From an uncultured Chryseobacterium sp. (GTDB lineage Bacteria > Bacteroidota > Bacteroidia > Flavobacteriales > Weeksellaceae), in NCBI GenBank assembly GCA_913777465.1, contig CAJYRQ010000057.1:1-62454 (forward strand): a stretch of 62,454 nucleotides of DNA, read 5' to 3'. The notes below the pieces were generated by a model. It was given only the letters and a program-made list of their open reading frames with translations. It searched no databases and was not told the origin of the DNA. Made by a program: the position numbers and the translations under genes. This document shows, piece by piece, positions 1 through 6,895 of the stretch (positions are counted from its first letter, which is position 1; each line of letters opens with the position of its first letter).

Positions 1-2
1 GT

Positions 3-95
3 GCAAAGCATTATCTCTCTTTCGAAACTCTTGAAAAAGCATTAGAAGATATATTTGCAGACTTTGGAAATTTATACTCCATAGGGTTTAATTAA
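3..95 (+). CDS. C-terminal end of a possible IS630-type transposase (cut by the window edge)
   Basis: An open frame enters from the left edge and ends at a TAA at 93-95, giving about 30 residues that start AKHYLSFETLEKAL and finish LYSIGFN. The short amphipathic helix followed by a tail of the form FGxxYxIxF resembles the end of IS630-family transposases in Bacteroidetes, from memory only. A terminator follows at 143. Too little is visible to be sure of the family, and it could be the end of any small helical protein. Confidence 0.4.
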   Translation, partial: AKHYLSFETLEKALEDIFADFGNLYSIGFN

Positions 96-142
96 AATGT
101 GATCATTAATTATAGTTGGAAACTTATAAATAATTAAAATAA

Positions 143-176
143 AATCCGCTCAGAAATTTTTCCGGGCGGATTTTTT
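143..176 (+). terminator. Intrinsic terminator
   Basis: A stem AATCCGC (143-149) pairs with GCGGATT (166-172) and runs into a T tract. It lies 48 bases after the stop of the partial left-edge gene. Confidence 0.7.
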
Positions 177-378
177 GTTTGTAAAAAGTAATGGATTTTT
201 GGTAAGTGAGGCTGTGAGATCCGGATTGATACCTTGAAAATATTTTAAAATACCTAAAAAGGAAATCAAAGATTTTTATTGTCTGAAATGAAAAGCAGTA
301 CTGTTATATGAAGTTTAAGTCGTCCAGATAATAAACAGCATCTAAAATAAAGACTTAAAAATTACACGAAGTTATCAC

Positions 379-392
379 CTTTCCTCTTCCAG
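379..392 (-). repeat. Heptamer repeat family H1, copy 1 (short)
   Basis: Two 7-bp units (CTTTCCT, CTTCCAG) lie 4 bases beyond the stop codon of the minus-strand aldo/keto reductase. Read in the direction of that gene the unit is CTGGAAG. This is the shortest and least certain of six copies in the window. Confidence 0.4.
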
Positions 393-396
393 CCTG

Positions 397-1347
397 TTAA
401 TTAAAACCGGAAACTTTATTCAGCAGCTCGGCATCTTCGTGATCCAGATGAAGTTCCGGGGCGGCAAATAAAGTTTCCAGCTGAGATTCGCTGGTAGCGC
501 TTACGATCGGTGCCGTAATCAGCGGATTGGCCAATAACCAGGCCAGTGCAACTGTCGCAGGTTTTGCATTGTGCCTGCCACTGATTTGATCCAGTGCCTT
601 TAAAACTTCCAGTCCTTTCGGGTTCAGGTATTTCTTTACTCCTTCTCCCCGCTGGCTTTTGGAAAGATCGGATTTATCGCGGTATTTACCGGTAAGGAAT
701 CCGGCTGCCAAAGACCAGTACGGAAACACGCTGAGTCCGTATTCTTCAGCTAAAGGCGCATAATTCGTTTCGAAGCCTTCCCTTTCCATTAAATTATAAT
801 GCGGCTGCAGAGCAACGTATTTCGGCAGGTTATGTTCCTCAGCTGCTTTAAAAGATTCTTTAAGTCTTTCCGGTGAAACATTGGAAGCCGCGATATAGCG
901 AACTTTTCCGGCTTTGATCACTTCATCGTAAGCCGACAGCGTTTCTTCAACCGGTGTTTCCTTGTCATCGAAATGGGTATAATACAGGTCGATATGATCG
1001 GTCTGCAGTCTCAGAAGCGATTCGTCCACAGATTTCAGAATATGTTTCCGGCTGATGTCGTAGCCGTGTTCTTCAGTTTCAGAGCCTACTTTGGTAGCAA
1101 TTACCAGATCATTCCGGTTGCCCCGGCTCTTCATCCATTTTCCGATGATTTCCTCAGACTGTCCGCCTTTGCCATTCACCCACCAGGAATAAGTATCGGC
1201 CGTATCGATAAAGTTAAAACCCTTATCGAAGAATTTGTCGAGGATTGCAAAAGATTGTTGCTCATCCAGTGTCCATCCGAAAACGTTTCCGCCGAAATTA
1301 ATCGGAGCGACCTCCAGATCGGTATTTTTAACGGTTCTTTTTTCCAT
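397..1347 (-). CDS. Aldo/keto reductase
   Basis: A 316-residue cytosolic NAD(P)H-dependent oxidoreductase with the (beta/alpha)8 aldo/keto reductase fold. The catalytic tetrad is visible as D48, Y53, K86 and H125, the last in LYYTHFDD. The sequence has the general-stress-protein-69/YajO character of proteins that reduce small aldehydes or ketones; the substrate cannot be read from the sequence. It stands alone, with a 390-base gap upstream that holds no other gene on its strand. Length is normal and the ATG start gives the expected N-terminal strand. Confidence 0.93.
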   Translation of the reverse strand: MEKRTVKNTDLEVAPINFGGNVFGWTLDEQQSFAILDKFFDKGFNFIDTADTYSWWVNGKGGQSEEIIGKWMKSRGNRNDLVIATKVGSETEEHGYDISRKHILKSVDESLLRLQTDHIDLYYTHFDDKETPVEETLSAYDEVIKAGKVRYIAASNVSPERLKESFKAAEEHNLPKYVALQPHYNLMEREGFETNYAPLAEEYGLSVFPYWSLAAGFLTGKYRDKSDLSKSQRGEGVKKYLNPKGLEVLKALDQISGRHNAKPATVALAWLLANPLITAPIVSATSESQLETLFAAPELHLDHEDAELLNKVSGFN

Positions 1348-1724
1348 AAATTTATTTTGTGATTAATAATTAAAAGCAACCTAAATATACTGAATTTATT
1401 TTTGAATGTTGGCTGAGTTTCCAAACACAGATTGTTCACTGGATTTTTTTATTGGATATACACAAGGCTTGGTGAAACTGATGGCGCCAGCATCGAGAGA
1501 AATCTTTATGTATTTGGTGTTTAAAGTATAAAGTATTTCAGGTTATTTTTTACCATTCTCAAATGAGTGGTTATTCAATTTGATCAGAAATAAAATCCCC
1601 TGCGACTTTTCTACGCACCATATTTAAAAAACTTTTTCGTGCCCTTGCACACTTCAGCATTATTTAAATATTTAACAGAAGAAGTAATCTTCAAAAGAAA
1701 ATGCCGAATATTGTATTTAATTCT
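1348..1724. other. Non-coding gap
   Basis: This AT-rich gap lies between the divergent reductase and lipoprotein genes. I see no gene, terminator or repeat in it. The only signal near it is the -7 element that begins at 1725. Confidence 0.6.
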
Positions 1725-1732
1725 TAAATTTG
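1725..1732 (+). promoter_or_regulatory. -7 promoter element directly in front of a start codon
   Basis: TAAATTTG matches the Bacteroidetes -7 consensus TAnnTTTG and ends only four bases before the ATG at 1737. Transcription would then start at or beside the start codon, giving a leaderless message. Confidence 0.45.
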
Positions 1733-1736
1733 GCTC

Positions 1737-2198
1737 ATGCGAAAGAATTTATATCTTATCATTTTATCATGCGCTTTGGTAAGCTGCTATACCTATCAGG
1801 TTAAAAAACCGGCAGACCCGGCAGCTGAGGATCAGAATGGCTCCCAGAGAAATACGGGATCTGCTGCAGCCATGCAGATGAAAAGTACAGGAACACAACC
1901 TCAGAATATGAACGTACAACCGCCAGTTCCGGTAAATGTTCAGCAGAAACTTGCGCCCAATAAAAATGTGAAGATAGATGTGGATGGAAAAAGCTACAAA
2001 GTCATCATAGACCGCTGGGAAAGCGACAGCCTGGTTGCTCATCCGGTACATAATCCCAAAAGAGTGCTTAAATTCCATAAGAATCAGATCAATGCGGATA
2101 AAATCGCTGAAAAACGCTTTTCACAGCCGATTGCTGATATTATCACGGTCGCTGCTTATACCGGGATCGGAGTTGCCATTTATTATCTGCTGCAATAG
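1737..2198 (+). CDS. Small lipoprotein of unknown function
   Basis: A 153-residue protein. A signal peptide ends in the lipobox LVSC, with the lipidated Cys at residue 17, so it should be anchored in the periplasm or outer membrane. Residues 25-75 are a low-complexity Gln/Pro/Asn linker, followed by a small compact domain (about 76-125). The C-terminus is a hydrophobic stretch (about 130-153) that could be a membrane segment. I do not recognise the family. The lipobox fixes the start at 1737 although a -7 element lies just upstream. It converges with the anti-sigma gene across a shared terminator. Confidence 0.75.
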   Translation: MRKNLYLIILSCALVSCYTYQVKKPADPAAEDQNGSQRNTGSAAAMQMKSTGTQPQNMNVQPPVPVNVQQKLAPNKNVKIDVDGKSYKVIIDRWESDSLVAHPVHNPKRVLKFHKNQINADKIAEKRFSQPIADIITVAAYTGIGVAIYYLLQ

Positions 2199-2344
2199 GC
2201 TTTCGTTTAAAGTTCCAGTTTCAATGTTGACATTACGAAATAAAGTGTGAGGATGATAATAAGGCTACGGGCCTTACAGCATTCGGATTAAATAGCTTCA
2301 GACTTAATAGTATCAGGCAATACTGGCCGTAAATTCAATAAAAA

Positions 2345-2376
2345 AAAGATCAGTTGTGAGACTGATCTTTTCTATT
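2345..2376. terminator. Bidirectional terminator
   Basis: A perfect 10-bp stem AAAGATCAGT/ACTGATCTTT (2345-2354 and 2361-2370) has an A tract on one side and a T-rich tract on the other. It serves the converging lipoprotein and anti-sigma genes. Confidence 0.8.
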
Positions 2377-2393
2377 TATGCAATTTTAAATTA

Positions 2394-3203
2394 TTAAATT
2401 TCTCCCATTACATACATGTTTTCCATAGTCGGAACCGGGCTTCCTCCCTGTTTTTCCAGAGTAATGGCAAATGCCTGTGCTTTCGGAATATTGGCCAAGG
2501 CAATCTTGCTGTCTTTTTCTTCGGTATACATTCCGGCATCTACCGGTTTCCCATCGGCAATTGCCCAAAGCTGGTACTGCATTCCTTTCGGAGCTTTCGG
2601 CAGCTTTTCAGCATCCAGGTACACTTCCTTGGTCTTGGTATCCCAGAATACCATGGCTTTGGAGTCAGCATGTTTTTCCACCCCTTTCAGCATAACCATC
2701 TTCATATCGGGGTTGGTTACCATTTCCATTTTCCGGTTCATTTTCTGCATGGCGAAATCCTGCGATTTCTTTTCTTCCTGCATTCCGGCGATCTCTTTTT
2801 TCGTACGGGACTGCTCATTCATCCAGAAAAGATTTCCGGCAATACTGATCAGGAACAGAACCGATGCAGCGATGGCAAAGGTCTTCCAGTTGCTGTTTCC
2901 CTGAATTTTAATTTCCTCCTGTGGCCTTGCAGCGCGGATATCCATTGCAAACACAGTTTGTTTCTCTTCAGCAGGCTGCTCCTGCTGTATTTTGTTCCAG
3001 ATTTTTGATTTTAAATCCGTTGGAGGCGTCACAGCCTGTACTGTGGCCAGATCTTCCAAAGTTTTTTGTGCTTCTTCGAAAGCGGCCTTTACCTCTGCAT
3101 TGTTCTTCATCACACACTCCAAAATCCCTGCTTCGTCAGGCGAAGCAAGACCTAGAATATAGGATTCTAAAATTCCGGATGATATGTACTCTTTCGTATT
3201 CAA
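2394..3203 (-). CDS. RskA-type anti-sigma factor
   Basis: A 269-residue single-pass membrane protein that should hold the adjacent ECF sigma factor inactive. An N-terminal helical cytoplasmic domain (1-75) is followed by a linker, a transmembrane segment around FAIAASVLFLISIAGNLF (about 109-126), a short coiled stretch (135-165) and a C-terminal extracytoplasmic domain with YQLWAIADGKPVDAGM, typical of the RskA/anti-sigma-K family. No HxxxCxxC zinc motif is visible, as in many Bacteroidetes members. The gene starts one base after the sigma stop, so the pair is co-transcribed, with sigma first. Confidence 0.88.
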   Translation of the reverse strand: MNTKEYISSGILESYILGLASPDEAGILECVMKNNAEVKAAFEEAQKTLEDLATVQAVTPPTDLKSKIWNKIQQEQPAEEKQTVFAMDIRAARPQEEIKIQGNSNWKTFAIAASVLFLISIAGNLFWMNEQSRTKKEIAGMQEEKKSQDFAMQKMNRKMEMVTNPDMKMVMLKGVEKHADSKAMVFWDTKTKEVYLDAEKLPKAPKGMQYQLWAIADGKPVDAGMYTEEKDSKIALANIPKAQAFAITLEKQGGSPVPTMENMYVMGEI

Positions 3204-3204
3204 T

Positions 3205-3774
3205 TTATTGATAATCTTTTAGCAAATCTTTTAATTTCATCAGCGCGTTCCGCATCTTGGTTTTTACCGTTCCCAGGGGTATCTTCAGTTTTTCGGAAAT
3301 CTCATGCTGAGTATATCCCTGATAATAGGCGAGATTGATAAGTTCCTGCTTGTCAGTTTCCAGATTTTCCAGGACTTTGTTGAATCCGATAAAATCGGAA
3401 GAATTATTGGTCGTTGAAAGCTCTGCAGAATCATATACGAAATCGGGAAGCGATTGGTTTTTAAGTTCGTTCTGAAAACTTTTGGATTTTAGGTAATCGA
3501 TCGCTGTATTCCTTGCAATATTGATCATCCAGGTATAGAACCGGCCTTTAGAAGCATCATATTGGCTGATGGAATTCCAGATTTTCACGAAAACATCCTG
3601 AATAATTTCTTCAGTATATTCTCTTGACTGAACGATTCGGAGAATAACTCCATACAACGCACCGGAATAGTTGTCATACAAATGATGAAAACCGGTTTCG
3701 CTTTTATCTTTTAATAAAACGATAAGCTGCTCTTCCGAATAGTTTGTTTTAATAGTGGATATTTTTGTTTTCAA
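3205..3774 (-). CDS. ECF-type RNA polymerase sigma factor
   Basis: A group 4 sigma-70 factor with region 2 (LYDNYSGALYG through VFVKIWNSI and the -10 binding helix GRFYTWMINIARNTAIDYLK) and region 4 (LINLAYYQGYTQHEISEKLKIPLGTVKTKMRNALMKL). It is paired with the anti-sigma gene and divergent from a fasciclin gene, a common Bacteroidetes arrangement. The start is unclear. The frame stays open to 3825 with ATG codons there and at 3816, but that extension (ALKLFVIYFILLHL) is hydrophobic and unlike a sigma factor. I chose the TTG at 3774. A perfect -7 element, TACATTTG, overlaps this TTG, so the real start may be a rarer codon downstream. The product is about 180-190 residues. Confidence 0.88.
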   Translation of the reverse strand: MKTKISTIKTNYSEEQLIVLLKDKSETGFHHLYDNYSGALYGVILRIVQSREYTEEIIQDVFVKIWNSISQYDASKGRFYTWMINIARNTAIDYLKSKSFQNELKNQSLPDFVYDSAELSTTNNSSDFIGFNKVLENLETDKQELINLAYYQGYTQHEISEKLKIPLGTVKTKMRNALMKLKDLLKDYQ

Positions 3775-3779
3775 ATGTA
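3772..3779 (-). promoter_or_regulatory. Possible -7 element of the sigma/anti-sigma operon
   Basis: On the minus strand this reads TACATTTG, a perfect TAnnTTTG, with a TTG about 21 bases upstream. It lies inside the longest reading frame of the sigma gene, which argues against the ATG starts at 3816 and 3825. Confidence 0.4.
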
Positions 3780-4063
3780 GTAAAATAAAGTAAATAACAA
3801 ACAATTTTAAAGCCATATTGTTCAATATTCTGAAAAATTCTTAAATCGTTAAAAAAAAATCACCCATACTGCCCGATCCGTTGGAAAATATTAATGGAAA
3901 ATAACTTTTTTAAATAAATATTAAAAAAAATAATAGACTGTATATCAGATGTTTAAAATTTATTTATGATTTTTTTTGAATTTTTTAAATCTGAAATAAA
4001 ACCGCTGTCGTAAATGAAGTCAGAACACATTCAAATACAACATTGAACTTAAAAATCAGAAAA

Positions 4064-4633
4064 ATGAACACAAGATTAAAAATCACTGCCTTCGGAATAG
4101 CTATTCTTTCTTTCGCTTTCAGCGGAACGGCAGCAGCTCAGCAAATGAAAGAAAAAACGGTAATGGTGGGCGGCGCTCCTATGTACCCTTCTAAAAATAT
4201 TATCGAAAATGCCGTAAACTCCAAAGACCACAAAACACTGGTAGCAGCAGTAAAAGCAGCAGGATTGGTAGAAACATTACAGGGTGCAGGTCCTTTTACG
4301 GTATTCGCTCCTACAGATGCAGCTTTCGCTAAGCTTCCCAAAGGAACTGTAGACAACCTTGTAAAGCCTGAAAACAAGGCGATGCTTACCAAAATCCTGA
4401 CCTACCATGTTCTTCCGGGAAGATACAGCGCCAAGCAGATCTGGGCAGAAGTAAAAGCCGGAAACGGTAAAGCCATGATGAAAACCGTAGAAGGTGAAGA
4501 TCTGACTTTCTGGGCAAAAGGAAAGAATCTTTATATAAGAGATTCAAAAGGAAATGATGCAAAAGTAACGATTGCTGATGTAAATCAGTCAAATGGTGTT
4601 ATTCATGTAATAGACACGGTGTTGATGCCGTAA
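4064..4633 (+). CDS. Exported fasciclin-domain protein
   Basis: A 189-residue protein with a Sec signal peptide (about 1-26, ending AAAQQ) and one FAS1 domain. Both FAS1 hallmarks are present: FTVFAPTDAAFAKLP (H1) and YHVLPGRYSA, then VIHVIDTVLMP (H2). FAS1 proteins act in adhesion at the cell surface. The gene is divergent from the sigma/anti-sigma pair, where such genes are often targets of that sigma factor; that is inference. The ATG at 4064 is preferred over the upstream TTG at 4043 because it begins the signal peptide. A strong terminator follows. Confidence 0.9.
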   Translation: MNTRLKITAFGIAILSFAFSGTAAAQQMKEKTVMVGGAPMYPSKNIIENAVNSKDHKTLVAAVKAAGLVETLQGAGPFTVFAPTDAAFAKLPKGTVDNLVKPENKAMLTKILTYHVLPGRYSAKQIWAEVKAGNGKAMMKTVEGEDLTFWAKGKNLYIRDSKGNDAKVTIADVNQSNGVIHVIDTVLMP

Positions 4634-4648
4634 TGGTTTCTTAGTTTT

Positions 4649-4680
4649 AAACAGCATAATTCTTTTATGCTGTTTTTCTT
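4649..4680 (+). terminator. Intrinsic terminator after the fasciclin gene
   Basis: A perfect 11-bp stem AAACAGCATAA/TTATGCTGTTT (4649-4659 and 4665-4675) is followed by a T-rich tract. Confidence 0.85.
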
Positions 4681-4719
4681 TCTTCTTAAATTATATAAAC
4701 GCTTAAATAAAATAATATT

Positions 4720-5427
4720 ATGAAAAAAACTATCCACGTGTCTAACCAGGGAGCAACCCTGGATACAGGCAGAAGAAATTTTTTGAAACTGAGCGGTGTA
4801 GGTCTTGCAATGGCCGGCCTTACCCTTATCGGTTGTGAAGATAAGGAATTCGAATTCGTAGACGTAAATGTCTTCGATCTTGGTAAAGGGGATGTAGGGG
4901 TCCTGAACTATGCCTATGCATTGGAGCAGCTGGAAGCTGATTTCTATACCAAAGTGGTTAACAATTTCTATTCAGGAATTTCAAGTGCGGAAAAAGAGAT
5001 CTTTACCGATCTTTACCATCATGAAGTAATCCACCGGGATTTCTTTAAGGCAGCCATCAGCGGAGCAACTTCCAATGTATTGCCAACGCTTGAATTTCAA
5101 TACCCGAATGTGAATTTTAATGACAGAAATTCCGTACTGGCAACGGCAAAAGCCCTTGAAGATACAGGAGTTGCCGCTTATAACGGAGCTGGAAAGTACA
5201 TCAGTAATCCTGATTATCTTGTAATTGCAGGAAAAATCGTTTCCGTAGAGGCAAGACACGCTTCTGCGATCAGAAACCTGATCAACCCTGGAACGGCAGC
5301 GTTCTCAGGTGATGATGTGATTGATTCGAACGGGCTGGATCTTGCGAAAGAGCCGAAAGACATCGTATCGGTTGCAGCAGGATTCATCAAAACCCCTTTC
5401 ACTTGGAAAGAACAGGGAATCGGTTAA
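4720..5427 (+). CDS. Tat-exported ferritin-like lipoprotein
   Basis: A 235-residue ferritin-like protein. The N-terminus has a twin-arginine motif, RRNFLKLSG (18-26), followed by a hydrophobic stretch and a lipobox LIGC, so it looks like a folded, Tat-exported lipoprotein. The mature domain has the helix pattern expected of this family: YALEQLEADFY, HHEVIHRDFF, KALEDTGVAAYNGAG and SVEARHASAIR, giving Glu and His ligands for a di-metal site. The family is linked to desiccation and stress genes in bacteria, but no reaction is established. It is probably co-transcribed with the paralogue 24 bases downstream. Confidence 0.85.
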   Translation: MKKTIHVSNQGATLDTGRRNFLKLSGVGLAMAGLTLIGCEDKEFEFVDVNVFDLGKGDVGVLNYAYALEQLEADFYTKVVNNFYSGISSAEKEIFTDLYHHEVIHRDFFKAAISGATSNVLPTLEFQYPNVNFNDRNSVLATAKALEDTGVAAYNGAGKYISNPDYLVIAGKIVSVEARHASAIRNLINPGTAAFSGDDVIDSNGLDLAKEPKDIVSVAAGFIKTPFTWKEQGIG

Positions 5428-5451
5428 TTATTCACTTCAAAAAATTACATT

Positions 5452-6267
5452 ATGAACATTCTTAAATTACTAGATAAGCTTTCTGACGATAAATTTTTCA
5501 CAACAGAAACCTCAAGATTAGAAACTTTAACCAATATTTCATCATTCGGTAAAAAGGCGGCGGTTGCTGCACTTCCGCTTGGACTTGGTGCTTTAATGAG
5601 TACGCCTGCCAAAGCAGAAACCGTAGACAGCCAGAAAAATGCAACTTTTTTCAAAAGTGCATTAACCGATGCCCTGCAGTTGGCTTTGGTACTGGAATAT
5701 CTTGAAGATGAATATTACAGAATCGGTCTGAACACGACAGGTTTGATCCCAAGTTCAGACAGAACGGTATTCCAGCAGATTTCCAAACATGAAACTGCTC
5801 ACGTGGCGTTCCTGAAAAGTACATTGACTTCCTTAGGAACAACTCCGGGAGCCAAGCCGACTTTTGATTTTACGGCAAAAGGAAATTTTACACCTTTTAC
5901 CAGCTACAGCCAGTTCCTTATTCTTGCCCAGGCGTTTGAGGACACCGGTGTAAGAGCATATAAAGGACAGGCAGGAAATGTAATGTCCAACAAGACCGTA
6001 TTGCAGGCTGCTTTACAGATCCACTCTGTTGAGGCTCGACACGCTTCACAGGTAAGAAGAATGAGAGCCAATAAAGGCTGGATCGAATTGGCAAACGGAG
6101 GCAGTATGCCTGCAGCAACCAATCCGGTATACGCTGGAGAAGATAACGTAAACCAGGCCGGTTTCAATACGAGTACTAAGTTTGGAGCAGCAGCAGGTTC
6201 TGCTGCTTACGACGAAGTTTTAAGTGGTAGTGACGCTCAGACAATTGCAGGATTGTTTATTGTCTGA
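5452..6267 (+). CDS. Exported ferritin-like protein
   Basis: A 271-residue paralogue of the preceding gene. An N-terminal leader contains KKAAVAALPLGLGALM and a probable cleavage site after TPAKA (about residue 47), so export is likely, but there is no RR motif or lipobox. The mature domain repeats the ferritin-like helices: LVLEYLEDEYY, HETAHVAFL, QAFEDTGVRAYKGQ and SVEARHASQVRR. The C-terminal 50 residues are Gly/Ala-rich. The two proteins probably work as a lipid-anchored and soluble pair; this is inference from adjacency. Confidence 0.85.
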   Translation: MNILKLLDKLSDDKFFTTETSRLETLTNISSFGKKAAVAALPLGLGALMSTPAKAETVDSQKNATFFKSALTDALQLALVLEYLEDEYYRIGLNTTGLIPSSDRTVFQQISKHETAHVAFLKSTLTSLGTTPGAKPTFDFTAKGNFTPFTSYSQFLILAQAFEDTGVRAYKGQAGNVMSNKTVLQAALQIHSVEARHASQVRRMRANKGWIELANGGSMPAATNPVYAGEDNVNQAGFNTSTKFGAAAGSAAYDEVLSGSDAQTIAGLFIV

Positions 6268-6290
6268 TCAGTCCTTAATTTTAGCTGTTT

Positions 6291-6320
6291 ATCCCTTTCT
6301 GTTTCAGGAGGGGATTTTTA
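6291..6320 (+). terminator. Intrinsic terminator after the ferritin-like pair
   Basis: The stem ATCCC (6291-6295)/GGGAT (6311-6315) carries an internal extension and is followed by TTTTTATT. Confidence 0.6.
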
Positions 6321-6379
6321 TTGCATTATGAGTATTTATTCATAGAAGAACTGCAATCCGATCTGAAAATTCTGAAAAT

Positions 6380-6446
6380 GAAAAAACCCTTACCATACGG
6401 AAAGGGTTTGACTACATTTAAAAATTTGAAATATGGTAATGTTATT
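6380..6446 (-). ncRNA. Candidate ~65-nt small RNA with its own promoter and terminator
   Basis: On the minus strand a perfect -7 element (TATCTTTG, 6458-6451) is followed after about 60 bases by an intrinsic terminator, with stem AAACCCTT/AAGGGTTT (plus-strand 6384-6391 and 6402-6409) and a minus-strand T tract. No useful reading frame fits between them. The 5' part contains TTACCATA, exactly complementary to TATGGTAA in the terminator loop and stem edge (plus-strand 6390-6397 with 6432-6439), so a pseudoknot or alternative fold is possible. An FNR-like palindrome lies upstream at the class II position. The layout resembles E. coli FnrS, but I claim no sequence homology. Confidence 0.5.
6381..6409 (-). 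terminator. Intrinsic terminator of the candidate small RNA
   Basis: A perfect 8-bp stem AAACCCTT/AAGGGTTT surrounds a 10-base loop. The A tract on the plus strand at 6381-6386 becomes the U tract of a minus-strand RNA. Confidence 0.7.
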
Positions 6447-6450
6447 ATCT

Positions 6451-6493
6451 CAAAGATACAGCATGAGTCTTGTGTTTTTTATGACCGGGATCA
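6451..6493 (-). promoter_or_regulatory. Crp/FNR-type class II promoter, site D
   Basis: The palindrome TGA-N6-TCA at 6482-6493 (plus strand ATGACCGGGATCA) is centred 36.5 bases upstream of the final G of TATCTTTG (plus strand CAAAGATA, 6451-6458). It closely resembles site A at 49704-49717, which also begins ATGACCGG. No -33 TTG element is visible, as expected at an activator-dependent promoter. Confidence 0.55.
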
Positions 6494-6588
6494 GGTAGCG
6501 GATTATTACAAAAAAAACGGCTTTTATCTGTAGAGATTTTCGTTGTGAAAATGGGAATTATGGTTCAAAATTTGATATTAAAAATAAT

Positions 6589-6753
6589 ATGGAAACAAGA
6601 AAATTCTGGTCTGTATTTTTTAAAAACAGACGGTCGGAAAACAAAGCTTTCGCCAACATAAAAGAAGGAGCAAAAATCCTGGCTGTGGGTGTTTTCGCAC
6701 TTTTGGCTTTAGGTTTTTTTACCACCTCCGAAAGACTGAATGCGGGACAGTAA
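6589..6753 (+). CDS. Small single-pass membrane protein, unknown function
   Basis: A 54-residue reading frame runs from ATG 6589 to TAA 6751-6753. The N-terminal half is basic (METRKFWSVFFKNRRSENKA). Residues 28-45 (AKILAVGVFALLALGFFT) form a clear transmembrane helix. The short C-terminus would face outward by the positive-inside rule. I do not recognise the family. A hairpin terminator lies 110 bases downstream on the same strand. Confidence 0.5.
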   Translation: METRKFWSVFFKNRRSENKAFANIKEGAKILAVGVFALLALGFFTTSERLNAGQ

Positions 6754-6814
6754 AAATTCGTTATAAATTTTATCAATAAGTCCCGTAAGATGCATTGGAT
6801 AATAATATTTTTAT

Positions 6815-6890
6815 TATATTTGTATATCGAAATAATTTTTTTTCATCATTTGTGTTTTTTTAGGCTCCTATTCGTAGGGGCCTTTTTATT
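6815..6890 (+). ncRNA. Candidate short transcript (promoter to UUCG-capped terminator)
   Basis: TTG (6795-6797) and TATATTTG (6815-6822) are 17 bases apart, as in a standard flavobacterial promoter. An RNA starting near 6827 would end about 60 bases later at the terminator at 6862-6890, with no open frame worth calling. Alternatively the promoter match is chance and the hairpin only ends the transcript of the small membrane gene upstream. Confidence 0.35.
6862..6890 (+). terminator. Intrinsic terminator with UUCG tetraloop
   Basis: A 9-bp stem, AGGCTCCTA (6862-6870) with TAGGGGCCT (6875-6883, one G-T pair), is closed by the loop TTCG and followed by TTTTTATTTT. It lies 6 bases past the stop of the converging DUF421 gene, which it could also serve in part. 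Confidence 0.8.
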
Positions 6891-6895
6891 TTCAT

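Noticed and set aside
6321-6533. 70-residue plus-strand frame after the ferritin-like pair
   Set aside because: It begins on the tail of the preceding terminator and runs across the hairpin, -7 element and palindrome of the candidate small RNA. No domain or signal peptide is visible.
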